From contig NC_081545.1 of assembly GCF_901000735.1 (NCBI RefSeq), positions 33,039,634 to 33,103,633 on the forward strand: DNA of 64,000 bases, in the 5' to 3' direction. The translations under genes were made by a program, and so were the position numbers. The notes beneath the pieces were generated by a model. The model was not told the origin of the DNA and made no database searches. It saw only the letters and a program-made list of their open reading frames with translations. The stretch comes from Corylus avellana. Lineage: Eukaryota; Streptophyta; Magnoliopsida; Fagales; Betulaceae. Below are positions 1-10,811 of the stretch, piece by piece (within the stretch, counting starts at the first letter, position 1; each line of letters begins with the position of its first letter).

Positions 1-1604
1 AATCAAATGGGTCTTACTTAAAATACGCGGAAAAGAGTGAGTTTTTGTGCTTAAGAGAGATTATAGGCCATGGATTGAAGCAGATAAAAGGATTGAGACT
101 ATATAGGCAACGCCTTGCTCCCTCAAAGCCAATTGTTTTTGACTTAGTAAAGGGCTAAAAGGCCCATTGCGCGAACATCGTTGATGCCGTGGGGCCCAAC
201 AAAATTCTCATTTTCTTCAAGAGGGTCCCCACAAATTCTAATTTAATTTACTCTGTTTTGTCAAGATTCCCATATAAAAAGAAAGCCAAATAGATACTTC
301 ATTGACCCGGCCCTCACGGTGCGGGTCTTATGTCACGTGGTCACCAGACAGTCGCACGTGACGGGGACAGTGAAAATGCGTGGTTTACAATATACAGACA
401 GATTAACCAATGAGCTTTTGTTTACGAAAAATAATACAGAAATTGCTTACTTCAAAAATCATGGTTATGATAATTTAATTGAACATATGCATTATTTAAT
501 TATTAATTAAGTCACCTATTGGATAGTTGACTTTTTAATATAAAAAAATGTTATATGTATTTGGTATTGAAGATTGGCCGTTAGATCCAGATCTGCCAAT
601 CAATTTTATCAGAAGTTTTTCCAAGAAAATTATTAATTGTTCATGTGGTCCTCACTGATTTTATTATATTTGATATAATATAAATATTGCGTAAGAATTA
701 TGATTACAACGTTGTTAAAGTTTTACCTAAAAGACAAATGGAGGGATTGATCTAAACCATCTATTTTTCCTGAGGGAGGAGGACCATTGGATTGAAGTTG
801 TTTTTTTTTGCTTCTTAGAGTATGGAGCAAATTAGGAAGATTCAGCACAGTATAGCATTACCACAATAATGTTGCCCAATGGAGTCTTAGTCCAAAGAAG
901 AAACTTATCAACTCAGTTTTGTATTAATTCAGATTCTTTTTTCCTAATAAGGTAGGGTTTGGGTCAAGGAGGACGGATTTGGAATTTACTTCCAATCATT
1001 GGCGATATTCTTCAATGTTTTCGCATTTGAACTACCTTGAAAATCCCCGGTAGTGCTAATTCTATAACACATCAACTCGCTTTTTGGGCTGCTATACCAA
1101 TAGGACCTATGGTAGCATTCCCATTACTAGTCTGTTTTTTTTAGCTGCTGTTTGTATTAATAGTGGGAATAACCACTTTTTTAATTTCTTTTTTCCTTCT
1201 CCCGGTTTGAAGAAAAAAAGAAAAAGAAAAAGGGGTTGACGGATTTGGGCCATGTGCATATAATCCTTGGGCCATGGGACCATTGAGAACAAAATAATAC
1301 ACTCTGAAAATTTTTTATACCATACCAAATTTGGATTTGGTTTTGATTTCAGTTGTAAAATCAAGAAAAACAAAAACAAAGACAATAACAACGCGCGTGT
1401 GATTTAAGGGGGTTAAAGTGATTTAACCCCATAGTATAACATATATGTTATGAATTTTGAGATTTGGATCCAAAAATATCATTCGTAGCCTTGCAATATT
1501 TGACCAGCTTGTACATACAGTTGTACTATAATATATATGTCGTAGCCACTAGCCAGGGATATGTAGTGTGGCCATTGATGAACATGTAGGTTTTACTCAT
1601 ACGT
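1..1604. other. Gene-free 5' part of window
   Basis: No reading frame here looks like a protein. The frames present are short and rich in low-complexity residues. The stretch is AT-rich spacer with poly-T runs and ends in the promoter of the first PQQ-propeller copy. Confidence 0.6.
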
Positions 1605-1612
1605 TATAAATA
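1605..1612 (+). promoter_or_regulatory. TATA box of PQQ-propeller copy 1
   Basis: TATAAATA lies 35 bases before the ATG at 1647. The sequence between it and the ATG is nearly the same as the leader of copy 2 (from about 5978), so the promoter was duplicated with the gene. With a start site about 30 bases downstream, the leader would be only about 10 bases long. Confidence 0.45.
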
Positions 1613-1954
1613 AAGGACACCAAGAACAAACTGGGACTCCACTTCAATGGCATCTCATAGATCATATGGCAGTCGTTTTCGTTTTTTCTCCTGTGCATCT
1701 TTTGTCTACTGGCTTGCACAGCTACTGCAGATTCCCACGTAAATCTCTCACACCCATTCTCGCGCTCTTTCTCTCTCTCTCACGCACACAAAACTGGTTG
1801 AATCATGGGGGAGACTTGTTATAATAGAAGATATGCCAACAGGGAGACCAAGCTCAGCCCTGCAACCGTTTCCAAGCTCCAACTCAAGTGGAAATTCTAT
1901 GCAGGCAAAGATATTACTGCAACACCCGCAATTTACAATGATACCTATTATAAT

Positions 1955-2196
1955 GCTCTGATACCATGTTAAAATGCTTTGATAGCATGTTGAAATAATG
2001 GAGAGATATAGAAGCGGAAGAATAATAGAGAGAGCGGAAGCACACAATGGACTACATTGTATTATATTCTGTTAGAATATATAATGAATACGAAAGCATC
2101 TATTTATAGAGAGGTATGGCTTTAATAGTAGGAAAGATGCAGCCTGAAATAAAAGCCAATATCTTGAAAGTAAATAACAAGTAAATAACATTAACA
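1955..2196 (-). mobile_element. LTR with Met-tRNA primer site inserted in exon 2 of copy 1
   Basis: The segment 1967-2196 (230 bp) starts TGTTAA and ends TTAACA, the TG...CA ends of an LTR. Directly to its left, 1955-1966 reads GCTCTGATACCA, the reverse complement of the initiator-Met tRNA primer-binding site TGGTATCAGAGC. So this is a 5' LTR plus primer site on the minus strand, cut off within a few bases of the primer site. The sister copies have uninterrupted coding sequence here. A short CAATG (1936-1940) and TAATG (2206-2210) may be the imperfect remains of a target duplication. The rest of the element is missing, so it may be a decayed TRIM or a Copia fragment. Confidence 0.75.
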
Positions 2197-2666
2197 TAAT
2201 ATTCTTAATGGTGCCCTTTATTTCCCAAGCTGGAACTGCTTCATCTACGCCATCAAAACATCCGATGGATCACTTGTGTGGAAGAAGAACCTGCAGAAAG
2301 TAATGGGCCTTAACGCAACGGGTTTTGTATCATATGTGAACTGGACAGTATCAAGATCAACGCCAACGGTAGCCGGTGACCTGCTCATCATTGGAATCTA
2401 TGGGTCAGCCATCGTTATTGCCGTACTTTAAAAGGTCAACTGGGAAGCTTGTTTGGTCAACCCATCTCGATGGCCATGCATCAGGGCTTATCACCATGTC
2501 CGGAACTTATTACAAAGGGTTAGTGATCACTCAATTTTACCAACTGATTCTTATCTTAAGATTTTGCATAATTCTAATTCTTGCCTCCTGTAACCATAAC
2601 TTATATATATATATATATTTTTCAAATGTTCGTACTAAAATTAAACACAGCATTTGATAGTACGTG

Positions 2667-3275
2667 TTGTTGGTGGGATAAAATCACTTTCTCCCGCCAA
2701 GATTCATGAGACACTAAAAGAAGAAAGAGCGCAGAATAACAATATTCGGCAATTACACATAAACGCAAAATTTATGTGATTTACCGCTAAGGGCTATGTT
2801 CATAGAGTTGCAGCAGATTTCACTATTTGGAGAACGTTAAAGGAGGATTACAAAATAAGAGCATTGATTAAACTGTTCAACGGCCTCTAAAACCTTTATA
2901 GGAAGCCTCTATAGAAAATCTCTATAAAAAATCCCACTATTCTCTATGATATTTGCTGTCAATATTTGGCTCTCAAAAAAACATAATTCGATAGTCTAAA
3001 AAGGCAGCAGTAGAAATTATAGGTTTTAAAGCGGTACGTCCAAACGGCCTAGCCACCCGTTCGGATGCGTATAGAGTTTGTGAACCCGTTGCCCTGCCTA
3101 TCCAGAAACACAAATGCACTGTCCGGACATGGCCAAAAAATCAATGCTCTCGGCTCTTGTCCAAACACCATTAAGGCCCGTCCAGACATGTTTGATTTCT
3201 GGTGACTCTCCCATCCGGTCGGAAACAGCTTGTTCGAACGCACACGCATAAATACCAAACTCCACCAGCTCTAAC
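2667..3275. mobile_element. Extra ~610-bp segment in intron 2 of pseudogene copy 1
   Basis: Intron 2 of copy 2 runs without a break from TAGTACGTG to ACGTGGTG...TTATCC. In copy 1 the same two flanks are separated by about 610 bp that no other copy carries. The segment has no protein and no clear terminal repeats. It is most simply an inserted repeat fragment. Its family is not recognisable to me. Confidence 0.45.
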
Positions 3276-3530
3276 ACGTGGTGTGTTATCCATGTGAATT
3301 TACTTATTTGTTATGTTTGAAATATATACTTTTGACGCAAAAAAAAAAAAAAGGAAGGATATTCAGATCTAAGCTCATGTCCAGCACCAATCATTAAGTC
3401 AACGTAAATAATATAAAAACCTTGCATGATTTGCCTCTCATTTGGTCAAATTGAGACAATCGGGGACAAGCACGCATTCACCACCTCATTGCGGGACGAG
3501 ATAAGAATTAATTGGGTTTCAATTATTAGT

Positions 3531-3552
3531 ATATATATATATATATATATAT
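3531..3552. repeat. (AT)11 microsatellite
   Basis: A perfect run of eleven AT units in intron 2 of the decayed copy 1. Confidence 0.9.
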
Positions 3553-4988
3553 TTTCAATTTGAAAGTCAAGAGTATTAATTTTATAGTTCAATAGATGTG
3601 ATATTTGCTTCATTTGATTTTTGTAGGGTTTCTATTCCTTCCATATCAATTGAATAGTAGTTTAAAGGGTTCATGAGCTTTTTCCAAAATATTTCATTGC
3701 CAACAGATTTTTAAGTCATCTCATATGATATTTATACTACATTTGATTTTTGTAGGGGTTTCTATGTTGGTACATCTTCATTAGAAGAAGGTTTTGGTAT
3801 CGAACAATGTTGCACCTTCCGTGGCAGCTTTTCCAAATTAGATGTCCGTTCAGGCAAAATCTTGTGGCAGACCTTTATGTTGCCAGACAACCACAAGAAG
3901 AATGGAGAGTATGCTGGGGCTGCTTTTTGGGGAAGCAGCCCATCCATTGATGTCTCAAGAAACCATGTCTACATCGCCACTGGGAACTTGTACTCAGTTC
4001 CCTTAAATGTAAGCCAATGTCAAGAAAGGGAAAACAATCAAACAATACCAACCCACCCAGATGAGTGTGTGGAGCCCGATAACCACTCAGAGTCAATCCT
4101 GGCGCTTGATCTACACTCTGGCAAGATCAAATGGTTTCACCAACTAGGAGGCTATGATGTGTGGTTCCTTGCATGTAACAATTAATCTTTCAACCCCGAA
4201 TTGTCCAGCAGGTCCTAACCCAGATATGCCGATTTCGGGGAGGCGCCACTGATGTTAAGCATAAAGAAGAATAAAACAAAATTAGATCTTGTTGCTGCTG
4301 TGCAAAAAAGTGGATTTGCATGGGTTTTGGATCGCAATAATGGCAACCTCATCTGGTCCACAGTAAGTCCAGCAAAAATAATGATTGAGATCATATGGAC
4401 CGATCACAACATTACTTATCGTGTGATGGATTAAATCTTGACCTCTATCTTAGAATATATATATCATTGCCACTATTTTCTCATATGATATCAATTGCAC
4501 AATTTTCTTTATGATATTGATGTAGGAAGCTGGACCTGGCGGGCTTTCGGGAGGGGGTACTTGGGGAGCAGCCACTGATAATAAAAGATTATACACCAAC
4601 ATTGTTAACTCTGGTCGCAAGAACTTCACTCTCAAACCGTCTGAGAAAATGACAACCGCCGGTGGATGGGTGGCAATGGATGCTGACAATGGCAAAGCCC
4701 TATGGTCCACGGCCAATCCTAGCAATGCAACCTCTGTGGGCCCTGTTACTGTGGCTAATGGGTTGCTCTTTGCAGGATCCGCACATCCAAAAGGACCCAT
4801 GCATATATGCAATGAACGCCAAAACTGGGGAAATTCTATGGTCTTATGAAACTGGAGCCACCGTGTATGGCGGCATGTCGGTGAGCGATGGATGTGTAGA
4901 TGTTGGGAATGGATACGTGGTTAATCTTGCTATTTTTAATCCATCCTTCACTGCTGGAACGTCACTCTTTGCCTTTTGCCTCCCATGA

Positions 4989-5952
4989 ATAAATATAAAA
5001 ACGTTAATATGCACTTTTTCATTCAGCCTTTTCTTTGAAAATTTATTGTACGTGTACTTAATTATTTTTCTTTAATTTCGATCTCATGATGTGAAGATCA
5101 TTGCAATATGGTTCAAACTTCAGACGATAGTGATAGCAGGCAAAGGTGCACTACTGTGTGCAGTTTACAATTCAAGTTATACACAATAGTACAAATATAA
5201 AAAAAAAAAATTAAAAAAAATGTAGATTTCTTAGTTTTAAGGAAAGTCTAGAGAAAATTGCCGCATTTTGAGGGTTTGATACGTGGTGATTTTGAAAAGT
5301 GGCGAGTTAAAATAAAAAAATAAATTTTCTCGTCAAAATTTAACTGGAGCTTAGATAGTTGACATAAAATGATCCGAGTACAAAAAAGTCAATCGGATGT
5401 GATTTGGAGGTGGTTGCATGAATGAATGAGACTTAATAGAGTTATTCAATACTTTCAATATTGAATTTGAATAAAAATAAAAATATAATTTATCTTTAAA
5501 TTAATAATGAGTACTCTTGTCCGAATTGTACATCCCCTATATATTACACATCAGCCGGAAGATATTGCTTTATTTGACAATTTCTTCACCAATTGAGTTG
5601 ACATTCATAATAATATAATATGTCATATGCTCCACGAATTTTGTAGGATTGGGATCGTATCATTTCGTATATATCCTTGTGGTATTTGATGTTGTAATAA
5701 TTCATTCTTAAGAGTTAAATGAGCTAGTTTAATTTGGAAATGGTTTTGATTTTCTCTTTTATTCAAAATAAAATAAATAATAACTTAAAACGCAAAACAT
5801 CATAAATTACTTTTATATATATCACGTCACAACTAAAAAGGGAAAAATAACTTTAGGCAGGAAATGAGAACACGGAACATGTAGGATTTGATGTTTCACT
5901 CAAATTCAAAGTTGAAATAGCTTTGGAGTACACGCTACAAATTAATATATGT
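4989..5952. other. Spacer between copies 1 and 2; shared 3' flank
   Basis: No gene. The 3' flank is homologous to the one after copy 3: the block at about 5560-5720 (motifs TTTCTTCACCAATTGA and CACGAATTTTGT) recurs at about 10315-10470. The duplication unit therefore included several hundred bases of 3' flank as well as the gene. Confidence 0.7.
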
Positions 5953-5959
5953 TATATAA
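5953..5959 (+). promoter_or_regulatory. TATA box of PQQ-propeller copy 2
   Basis: TATATAA lies about 54 bases before the ATG at 6013. It is at the position expected from copy 1, but the sequence and spacing differ slightly. Confidence 0.4.
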
Positions 5960-6012
5960 GAACTACTCCCCGGATGTTCAACACACTAAGAACAGATTGG
6001 GACTCCACTTCA

Positions 6013-7781
6013 ATGGCATCTCACGGCTCAAATGGAAATGGCAGTTGCTTCTTCTTTCTCCTCTGCCTGTTTTCTCTCCTAACCTTCATGGCTACTACTG
6101 CACTTTCCCATGTAAATCTCTCTCTCTTACACAAACACACGCATCCATGCATAACTATCACAAGTTTTGATGTCATACTAATTATTAACGTAAGTTTGTT
6201 TTGGTGTTTAATTGGTTATATAGAAAGAAGATAAACAAAACTGGTTGAATCATGGTGGAGACTTGTATAATAGAAGATATGCCGACAAGGAGACCAAGAT
6301 CAGCCCTGCAACTGTTTCCAATCTCCAACTCAAGTGGAAATTCTATGCAGGCAAAGATATTACTGCAACACCTGCAATTTTCAACGGTACCCTTTATTTC
6401 CCGAGCTGGAACGGCTTCGTCTACGCCGTCAAAACATCCGATGGATCACTTGTATGGAAGAAGAACTTGCAGAACTTAACAGGCCTTAACGCAACGGGTT
6501 TTGTACCAAATGTGAACTGGACAGTATCAAGATCAACCCCGACGGTTGCTGGTGACCTGCTTATCATTGGAATCTATGGACCAGCCGTTGTTATTGCCGT
6601 TGAAAGGTCAACTGGGAAGCTTGTTTGGTCAACGCAGCTCGACGGCCATGCATCAGGGATTATCACCATGTCCGGAACTTATTACAATGGGTTAGCAATC
6701 ACTCATTCTTACCTCTTAATTCTAATTCTTGCCTGCAATCACCATAACTTGTATATACTTTTACCAAATGTTCGTATTAAAAGTAAACACATAGTGGATA
6801 GTACGTGCCTACGTGGTGGGTTATCCATATGAATTTAGAAGTAAAACGAATTAGGAAAGAATTTGTTATGTTTGAAATAAATTCTTTCGACCAGATAAAA
6901 AAAAAAAAAAAAAAACACCACTCACCGGTATCTTAGTTTATGTTTGGCAGTTACATTTCTTATTTATGGTATAAAGCAAACACAAGACGTAATAAGCAAA
7001 AGTATGCAGAAAGCCAAAACCCACGTTCGCATTTAAGTAGCGTTCAATCGATGCATTGAACAGAAGCACTAATGATGTGGGACGAGACAAGAATTAATGG
7101 ATTGGGTTTGAATTATTAATATTTAACTTTATGTTTTTCTTTAATAATTCAAGAGTCAAGAATATGAATTTTGTAATTCAATACATGGGCTTGGCCCAAA
7201 ATTAGTCAAATTAGGATTATGGTTTGGTCATTAGTCTATTTAAATGATTGCAAATTTTGTTTTAAGGTATATAACTCCTCTTTTTATTGGTGAGACTCTA
7301 CCAAACTCTCAATGGTTGACCAGTAAAACTCTGTTTCTACTTGTTATGATAATTGTTAAGTGGGATTTATCTATTTCATTGGCACCAAATTTAAGTCATC
7401 CCATGTGATATTTGCTGCATTTGATATTTGTAGGGGTTTCTATGTTGGAACATCTTCATTAGAAGAAGGTCTCAGCATTGAACAATGTTGCACTTTCCGT
7501 GGCAGCTTTTCCAAGTTAGATGTCCGTTCAGGCAAAATCTTGTGGCAGACCTTTATGTTACCAGATAACCACAAAAAGACTGGAGAATATGCTGGGGCTG
7601 CTATTTGGGGAAGCAGCCCATCCATTGATGTCTCAAGAAACCATGTCTACATTGCCACTGGAAACTTGTACTCAGTTCCCTTAAATGTAAGCCAATGTCA
7701 AGAAAGGGAGAACAATCAAACGGTACCAACCGACCCAGATGAGTGTGTGGAGCCCGATAACCACTCAGACTCAATCCTGGC
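6013..7781 (+). CDS. PQQ-propeller (PVA-dehydrogenase-like) protein, copy 2, 3' part lost in gap
   Basis: Exons: 6013-6111, 6224-6690 and 7434-7781, the last running into an N gap. Phases join cleanly (0, then 2). Exon 1 encodes a 33-residue secretion signal with a run of Phe/Leu. Exon 2 begins KEDKQNWLNHGGDLYNRRYA and carries the first propeller blades, with repeated G-x-L-V-W motifs (SDGSLVWKKNL, STGKLVWSTQLD). Exon 3 carries GFYVGTSSLEEG and the vicinal EQCCTFRGS pair that packs against PQQ in bacterial quinoprotein alcohol dehydrogenases. The family is annotated as polyvinylalcohol dehydrogenase-like in plants; the natural substrate is not known, and no cytochrome c CxxCH is present. No lesion is visible before the gap. 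The remainder of exon 3 and exon 4 are missing. They may lie in the gap, or may be the 3' half listed as copy 3. Confidence 0.85.
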
Positions 7782-7881
7782 NNNNNNNNNNNNNNNNNNN
7801 NNNNNNNNNNNNNNNNNNNNNNNNNNNNNNNNNNNNNNNNNNNNNNNNNNNNNNNNNNNNNNNNNNNNNNNNNNNNNNNNN
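7782..7881. other. Assembly gap (100 N)
   Basis: Exactly 100 N, so the true size is unknown. Left of it the sequence is inside exon 3 of copy 2; right of it, inside intron 2 of the next copy. If copies 2 and 3 are separate genes, the gap hides the end of one and the start of the other. Confidence 0.95.
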
Positions 7882-8771
7882 ATTGAAAGTTCATGGGACT
7901 AAATTGAGAGATTTTGAAATTTAGGGGGGTTTATCAAATCGGGTGGAAGTTCAAGGGTTTTCAGTGAAGTTTCCCCAAATTCTTTTGACCAAAAAAAAAA
8001 AAAAAAAAAAAAACCACTCACCAGTATCTTAGTTTATGTTTGGGAGTTACATTTCTTATTTGAGGAGTGCTACGTACCACTCACCAGTACCCTATACACA
8101 TCCTAAATTTGTTTCCCAAAAATTGGTTTTTAAATGAGGTCTCACTATCTCATGAGATTTATTATTTTGAGAAGTGTCACCAATTCATGAGATGGTGACA
8201 CATCATATATTTAAGAATTAACTTTTAAAAAACAAATTTAGGATATGTAGTATTTATCTTCTTATTTATGGTGTAAAGCAAACAGAAGACGTAATAAGCA
8301 AAAGTATGCAGAAAGCCAAAACCCACGTTCGCATTTAAGTAGCGTTCAATCGATGCATTGAACAGAAGCAGTAATGATTTGGGACGAGACAAGAATTAAT
8401 GGATTGGGTTTGAGTTAGTAATATTTAAATTATGGATTGGGTTTGAATTAGTAATATTTAACTTTATGTTTTCTTTAATAATTCAAGAGTCAAGACTATG
8501 AATTTTGTAACTCAATACATGGGCTTGGTCCAAAATTAGTCAAATTAGGATTATGGTTTGGTCGATCATTAGTCTATTTAAATGATTGCAAATTTTGTTT
8601 TAAGGTATATAACTCCTCTTTTTATTGGTGAGACTCTACCAAACTCTCTGTGGTTGACCAGTAAAACTCTGTTTCTACTTGTTATGATAATTGTTAAGTG
8701 GGATTTATCTATTTCATTGGCACCAAATTTAAGTCATCCCATGTGATATTTGCTGCATTTGATTTTTGTAG
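7882..8771. other. Intron 2 remainder of copy 3
   Basis: From about 7970 this matches intron 2 of copy 2 (about 6885-7433) with scattered substitutions. It ends in the same TTTGTAG acceptor before GGGTTTCTATG. Differences are a MITE (8062-8258), a short local duplication near 8397-8465 (two runs of ATGGATTGGGTTTGA), and about 90 bases just after the gap that copy 2 lacks. Confidence 0.8.
8062..8258. mobile_element. MITE (Mutator-like, 197 bp) in intron 2 of copy 3
   Basis: The ends are inverted repeats, GAGGAGTGCTAC on the left and GTAGTATTTATC on the right, and a longer internal inverted repeat around CATCCTAAATTTG extends the foldback. The flanks are a perfect 9-bp direct repeat TTCTTATTT (8053-8061 and 8259-8267). 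Copy 2 has that 9-mer once and lacks the element, so insertion is shown directly. A 9-bp duplication points to the Mutator superfamily. Confidence 0.88.
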
Positions 8772-10025
8772 GGGTTTCTATGTTGGAACATCTTCATTAG
8801 AAGAAGGTCTCAGCATTGAACAATGTTGCACTTTCCGTGGCAGCTTTTCCAAGTTAGATGTCCGTTCAGGCAAAATCTTGTGGCAGACATTTATGTTACC
8901 AGATAACCACAACAAGACTGGAGAATATGCTGGGGCTGCTATTTGGGGAAGCAGCCCATCCATTGATGTCTCAAGAAACCATGTCTACATCGCCACTGGG
9001 AACTTGTACTCAGTTCCCTTAAATGTAAGCCAATGTCAAGAAAGGGAGAACAATCAAACGGTACCAACCCACCCAGACGAGTGTGTGGAGCCCGATAACC
9101 ACTCAGAGTCAATCCTGGCGCTTGATCTACACTCTGGCAAGATCAAATGGTTTCACCAACTAGGAGGCTATGATGTATGGTTTCTTGCATGTAACAATCT
9201 TTCGACTCCTAATTGTCCGCCTGGTCCAAACCCAGATGCCGATTTCGGGGAGGCACCATTGATGCTGACAATAAATAGCAATAATAAAACTAAATTAGAT
9301 ATTGTTGCTGCTGTTCAAAAAAGTGGATTTGCATGGGCTTTGGATCGAAATAATGGCAACCTCATCTGGACAACAGTAAGTTAAGAAGATAATACTCTAG
9401 TGGAATCATCACTTCTTCTTTTTTTTTTAACTACTTTTTATTTTATTTTTTGTCAGAATAATGATTAAGATATATATGGACTCATCTTGTGATGGATTAA
9501 ATCTTGACATCTATCTTAGAATATCATTGCCACCATATTTGCTAACTAGGATTTTGATCAATGTAGGAAGCTGGACCAGGTGGGCTTATGGGAGGGGGAA
9601 CCTGGGGAGCAGCCACTGATAATAAAAGGTTATACACAAACATTGCAAACTCTGACAGCAAGAACTTCACTCTCAAACCGTCTGAGAATACCACCACCGC
9701 TGGCGGATGGGTGGCAATGGATGCGGACAATGGCCAAATCCAATGGTCCACAGCCAATCCTAGCAATGCCACCTCGGCGGGTCCTGTTACTGTGGCTAAT
9801 GGGATGCTCTTCGCAGGATCCACAAACCCGAAAGGATCCATATATGCAATGGACACCAAAACTGGAGAAATTCTGTGGTCTTATGTAACAGGAGCCACCG
9901 TGTTTGGCGGCATGTCGGTGAGCGATGGATGTGTATATGTTGGCAACGGATACGTGTTCAATATTGGTTCTTTTAATCCATCCTTCACAGCTGGAACGTC
10001 ACTCTTTGCCTTTTGCCTCTCATGA
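8772..10025 (+). CDS. PQQ-propeller (PVA-dehydrogenase-like) protein, copy 3, 3' half
   Basis: Exons 8772-9375 and 9567-10025 (TGA) are intact and in phase, and encode the C-terminal two thirds of the protein. Exon 3 starts GFYVGTSSLEEGLSIEQCC, with the vicinal cysteine pair, and continues through SIDVSRNHVYIATGN and the GKIKWFHQLGGYDVWF blade. Exon 4 carries GGWVAMDADNGQIQWST and GGMSVSDGCVYVGNG, and ends AFCLS. No exon 1 or 2 is visible between the gap and 8771. Exon 3 differs from copy 2 by only a few bases. If copies 2 and 3 are two halves or two alleles of one gene, the four exons would give a protein of the same length as the complete copy 4 (542 residues). Otherwise this is a second gene whose 5' end lies in the gap. 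Confidence 0.85.
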
Positions 10026-10811
10026 ATATATTAAGATATATACTATAATAAGCTGAGGCATAAAACCATTCTATATCTTCCATCCGGTCCGGGCTCAATA
10101 AGAAAATGTAGACTATAATTAAATAATGAGCTAATGGATGCACTTTGTTATCCGGCCTTTTCTTTGAAAAGTTGTTATGTCCTTCACTATTTTTCTTTAA
10201 TTTGTCAGCCTGATTCAAACTTCAGACGATACTGATAGCGGGCAAAGATGAACTATGTATAATTAGACTTTCTTAGGAAATTCAATAACAAAGTTTATAT
10301 TCTCAGCTGGAAGAGATTGCTGCTTTATTTGACGTACAATTTCTTCACCAATTGAACTGACCTTTATTATAGTATAACATGTCCACGAATTTTGTGGGAT
10401 TTGGATCGCATCATTAATTTCGTATGTTTGTGGTATTTGACCATGTAATAATTAATTCTTAAGAATAATTAATATATGTAATGAATAGGGTAAGATCGGA
10501 TGTTTTCATCTTATATGTGTTTATCTCTTTTGGTGCTCCATACTGATGTGTTTATCTCTTATTGGAGGACTCAAAAGACCTAATTTGTCCCACATCCTTA
10601 TAGAAATTATTATCTATTTAAGATTTCTCATATATATTTTATTAATAAGCTCAATGACTTTATATGAGAGATTACATAGAAGAAATAGACTTAATTAAAA
10701 TACATATTACTAATCCCAAAACCATAAGTCCTTATTAACTGTGAGACAACAATAAGAGTCTTGATATGAAATCCTCCTTTATGCTCGTGACAATACTCAA
10801 GAACAAGCACT
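10026..10811. other. Spacer between copy 3 and the receptor kinase
   Basis: No gene. The left half is the duplicated 3' flank also seen after copy 1. The two genes are convergent, so both 3' UTRs lie here. Confidence 0.65.

Larger units (their letters stand above)
1647..4988 (+). pseudogene. Decayed PQQ-propeller (PVA-dehydrogenase-like) gene, copy 1
   Basis: The four-exon plan of the family is still visible: exon 1 from 1647, exon 2 about 1788-2518, exon 3 3756-4362, exon 4 4526-4988. Several lesions disable it. Exon 1 is out of frame at its end, and the 3' end of intron 1 is lost. Exon 2 is interrupted by an LTR (1955-2196) and has an extra-base lesion near 2426 that creates a stop. Exon 3 has a 4-base insertion near 4184 giving TAA, then a 2-base insertion near 4227 that restores the frame. 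Exon 4 has a 4-base insertion near 4802. The remaining parts encode family motifs such as SIDVSRNHVYIATGN and GGWVAMDADNG and align closely to copies 2 and 3. It cannot make a full protein. A truncated transcript is possible. The lesions were read by comparison with the sister copies. Confidence 0.88.

Noticed and set aside
319..510. 63-codon frame near the left edge
   Set aside because: No family resemblance, no splice context and no conserved neighbour. A chance frame in spacer.
1050..1140. Possible organelle-derived fragment
   Set aside because: Translation in all frames gave no recognisable organelle protein.
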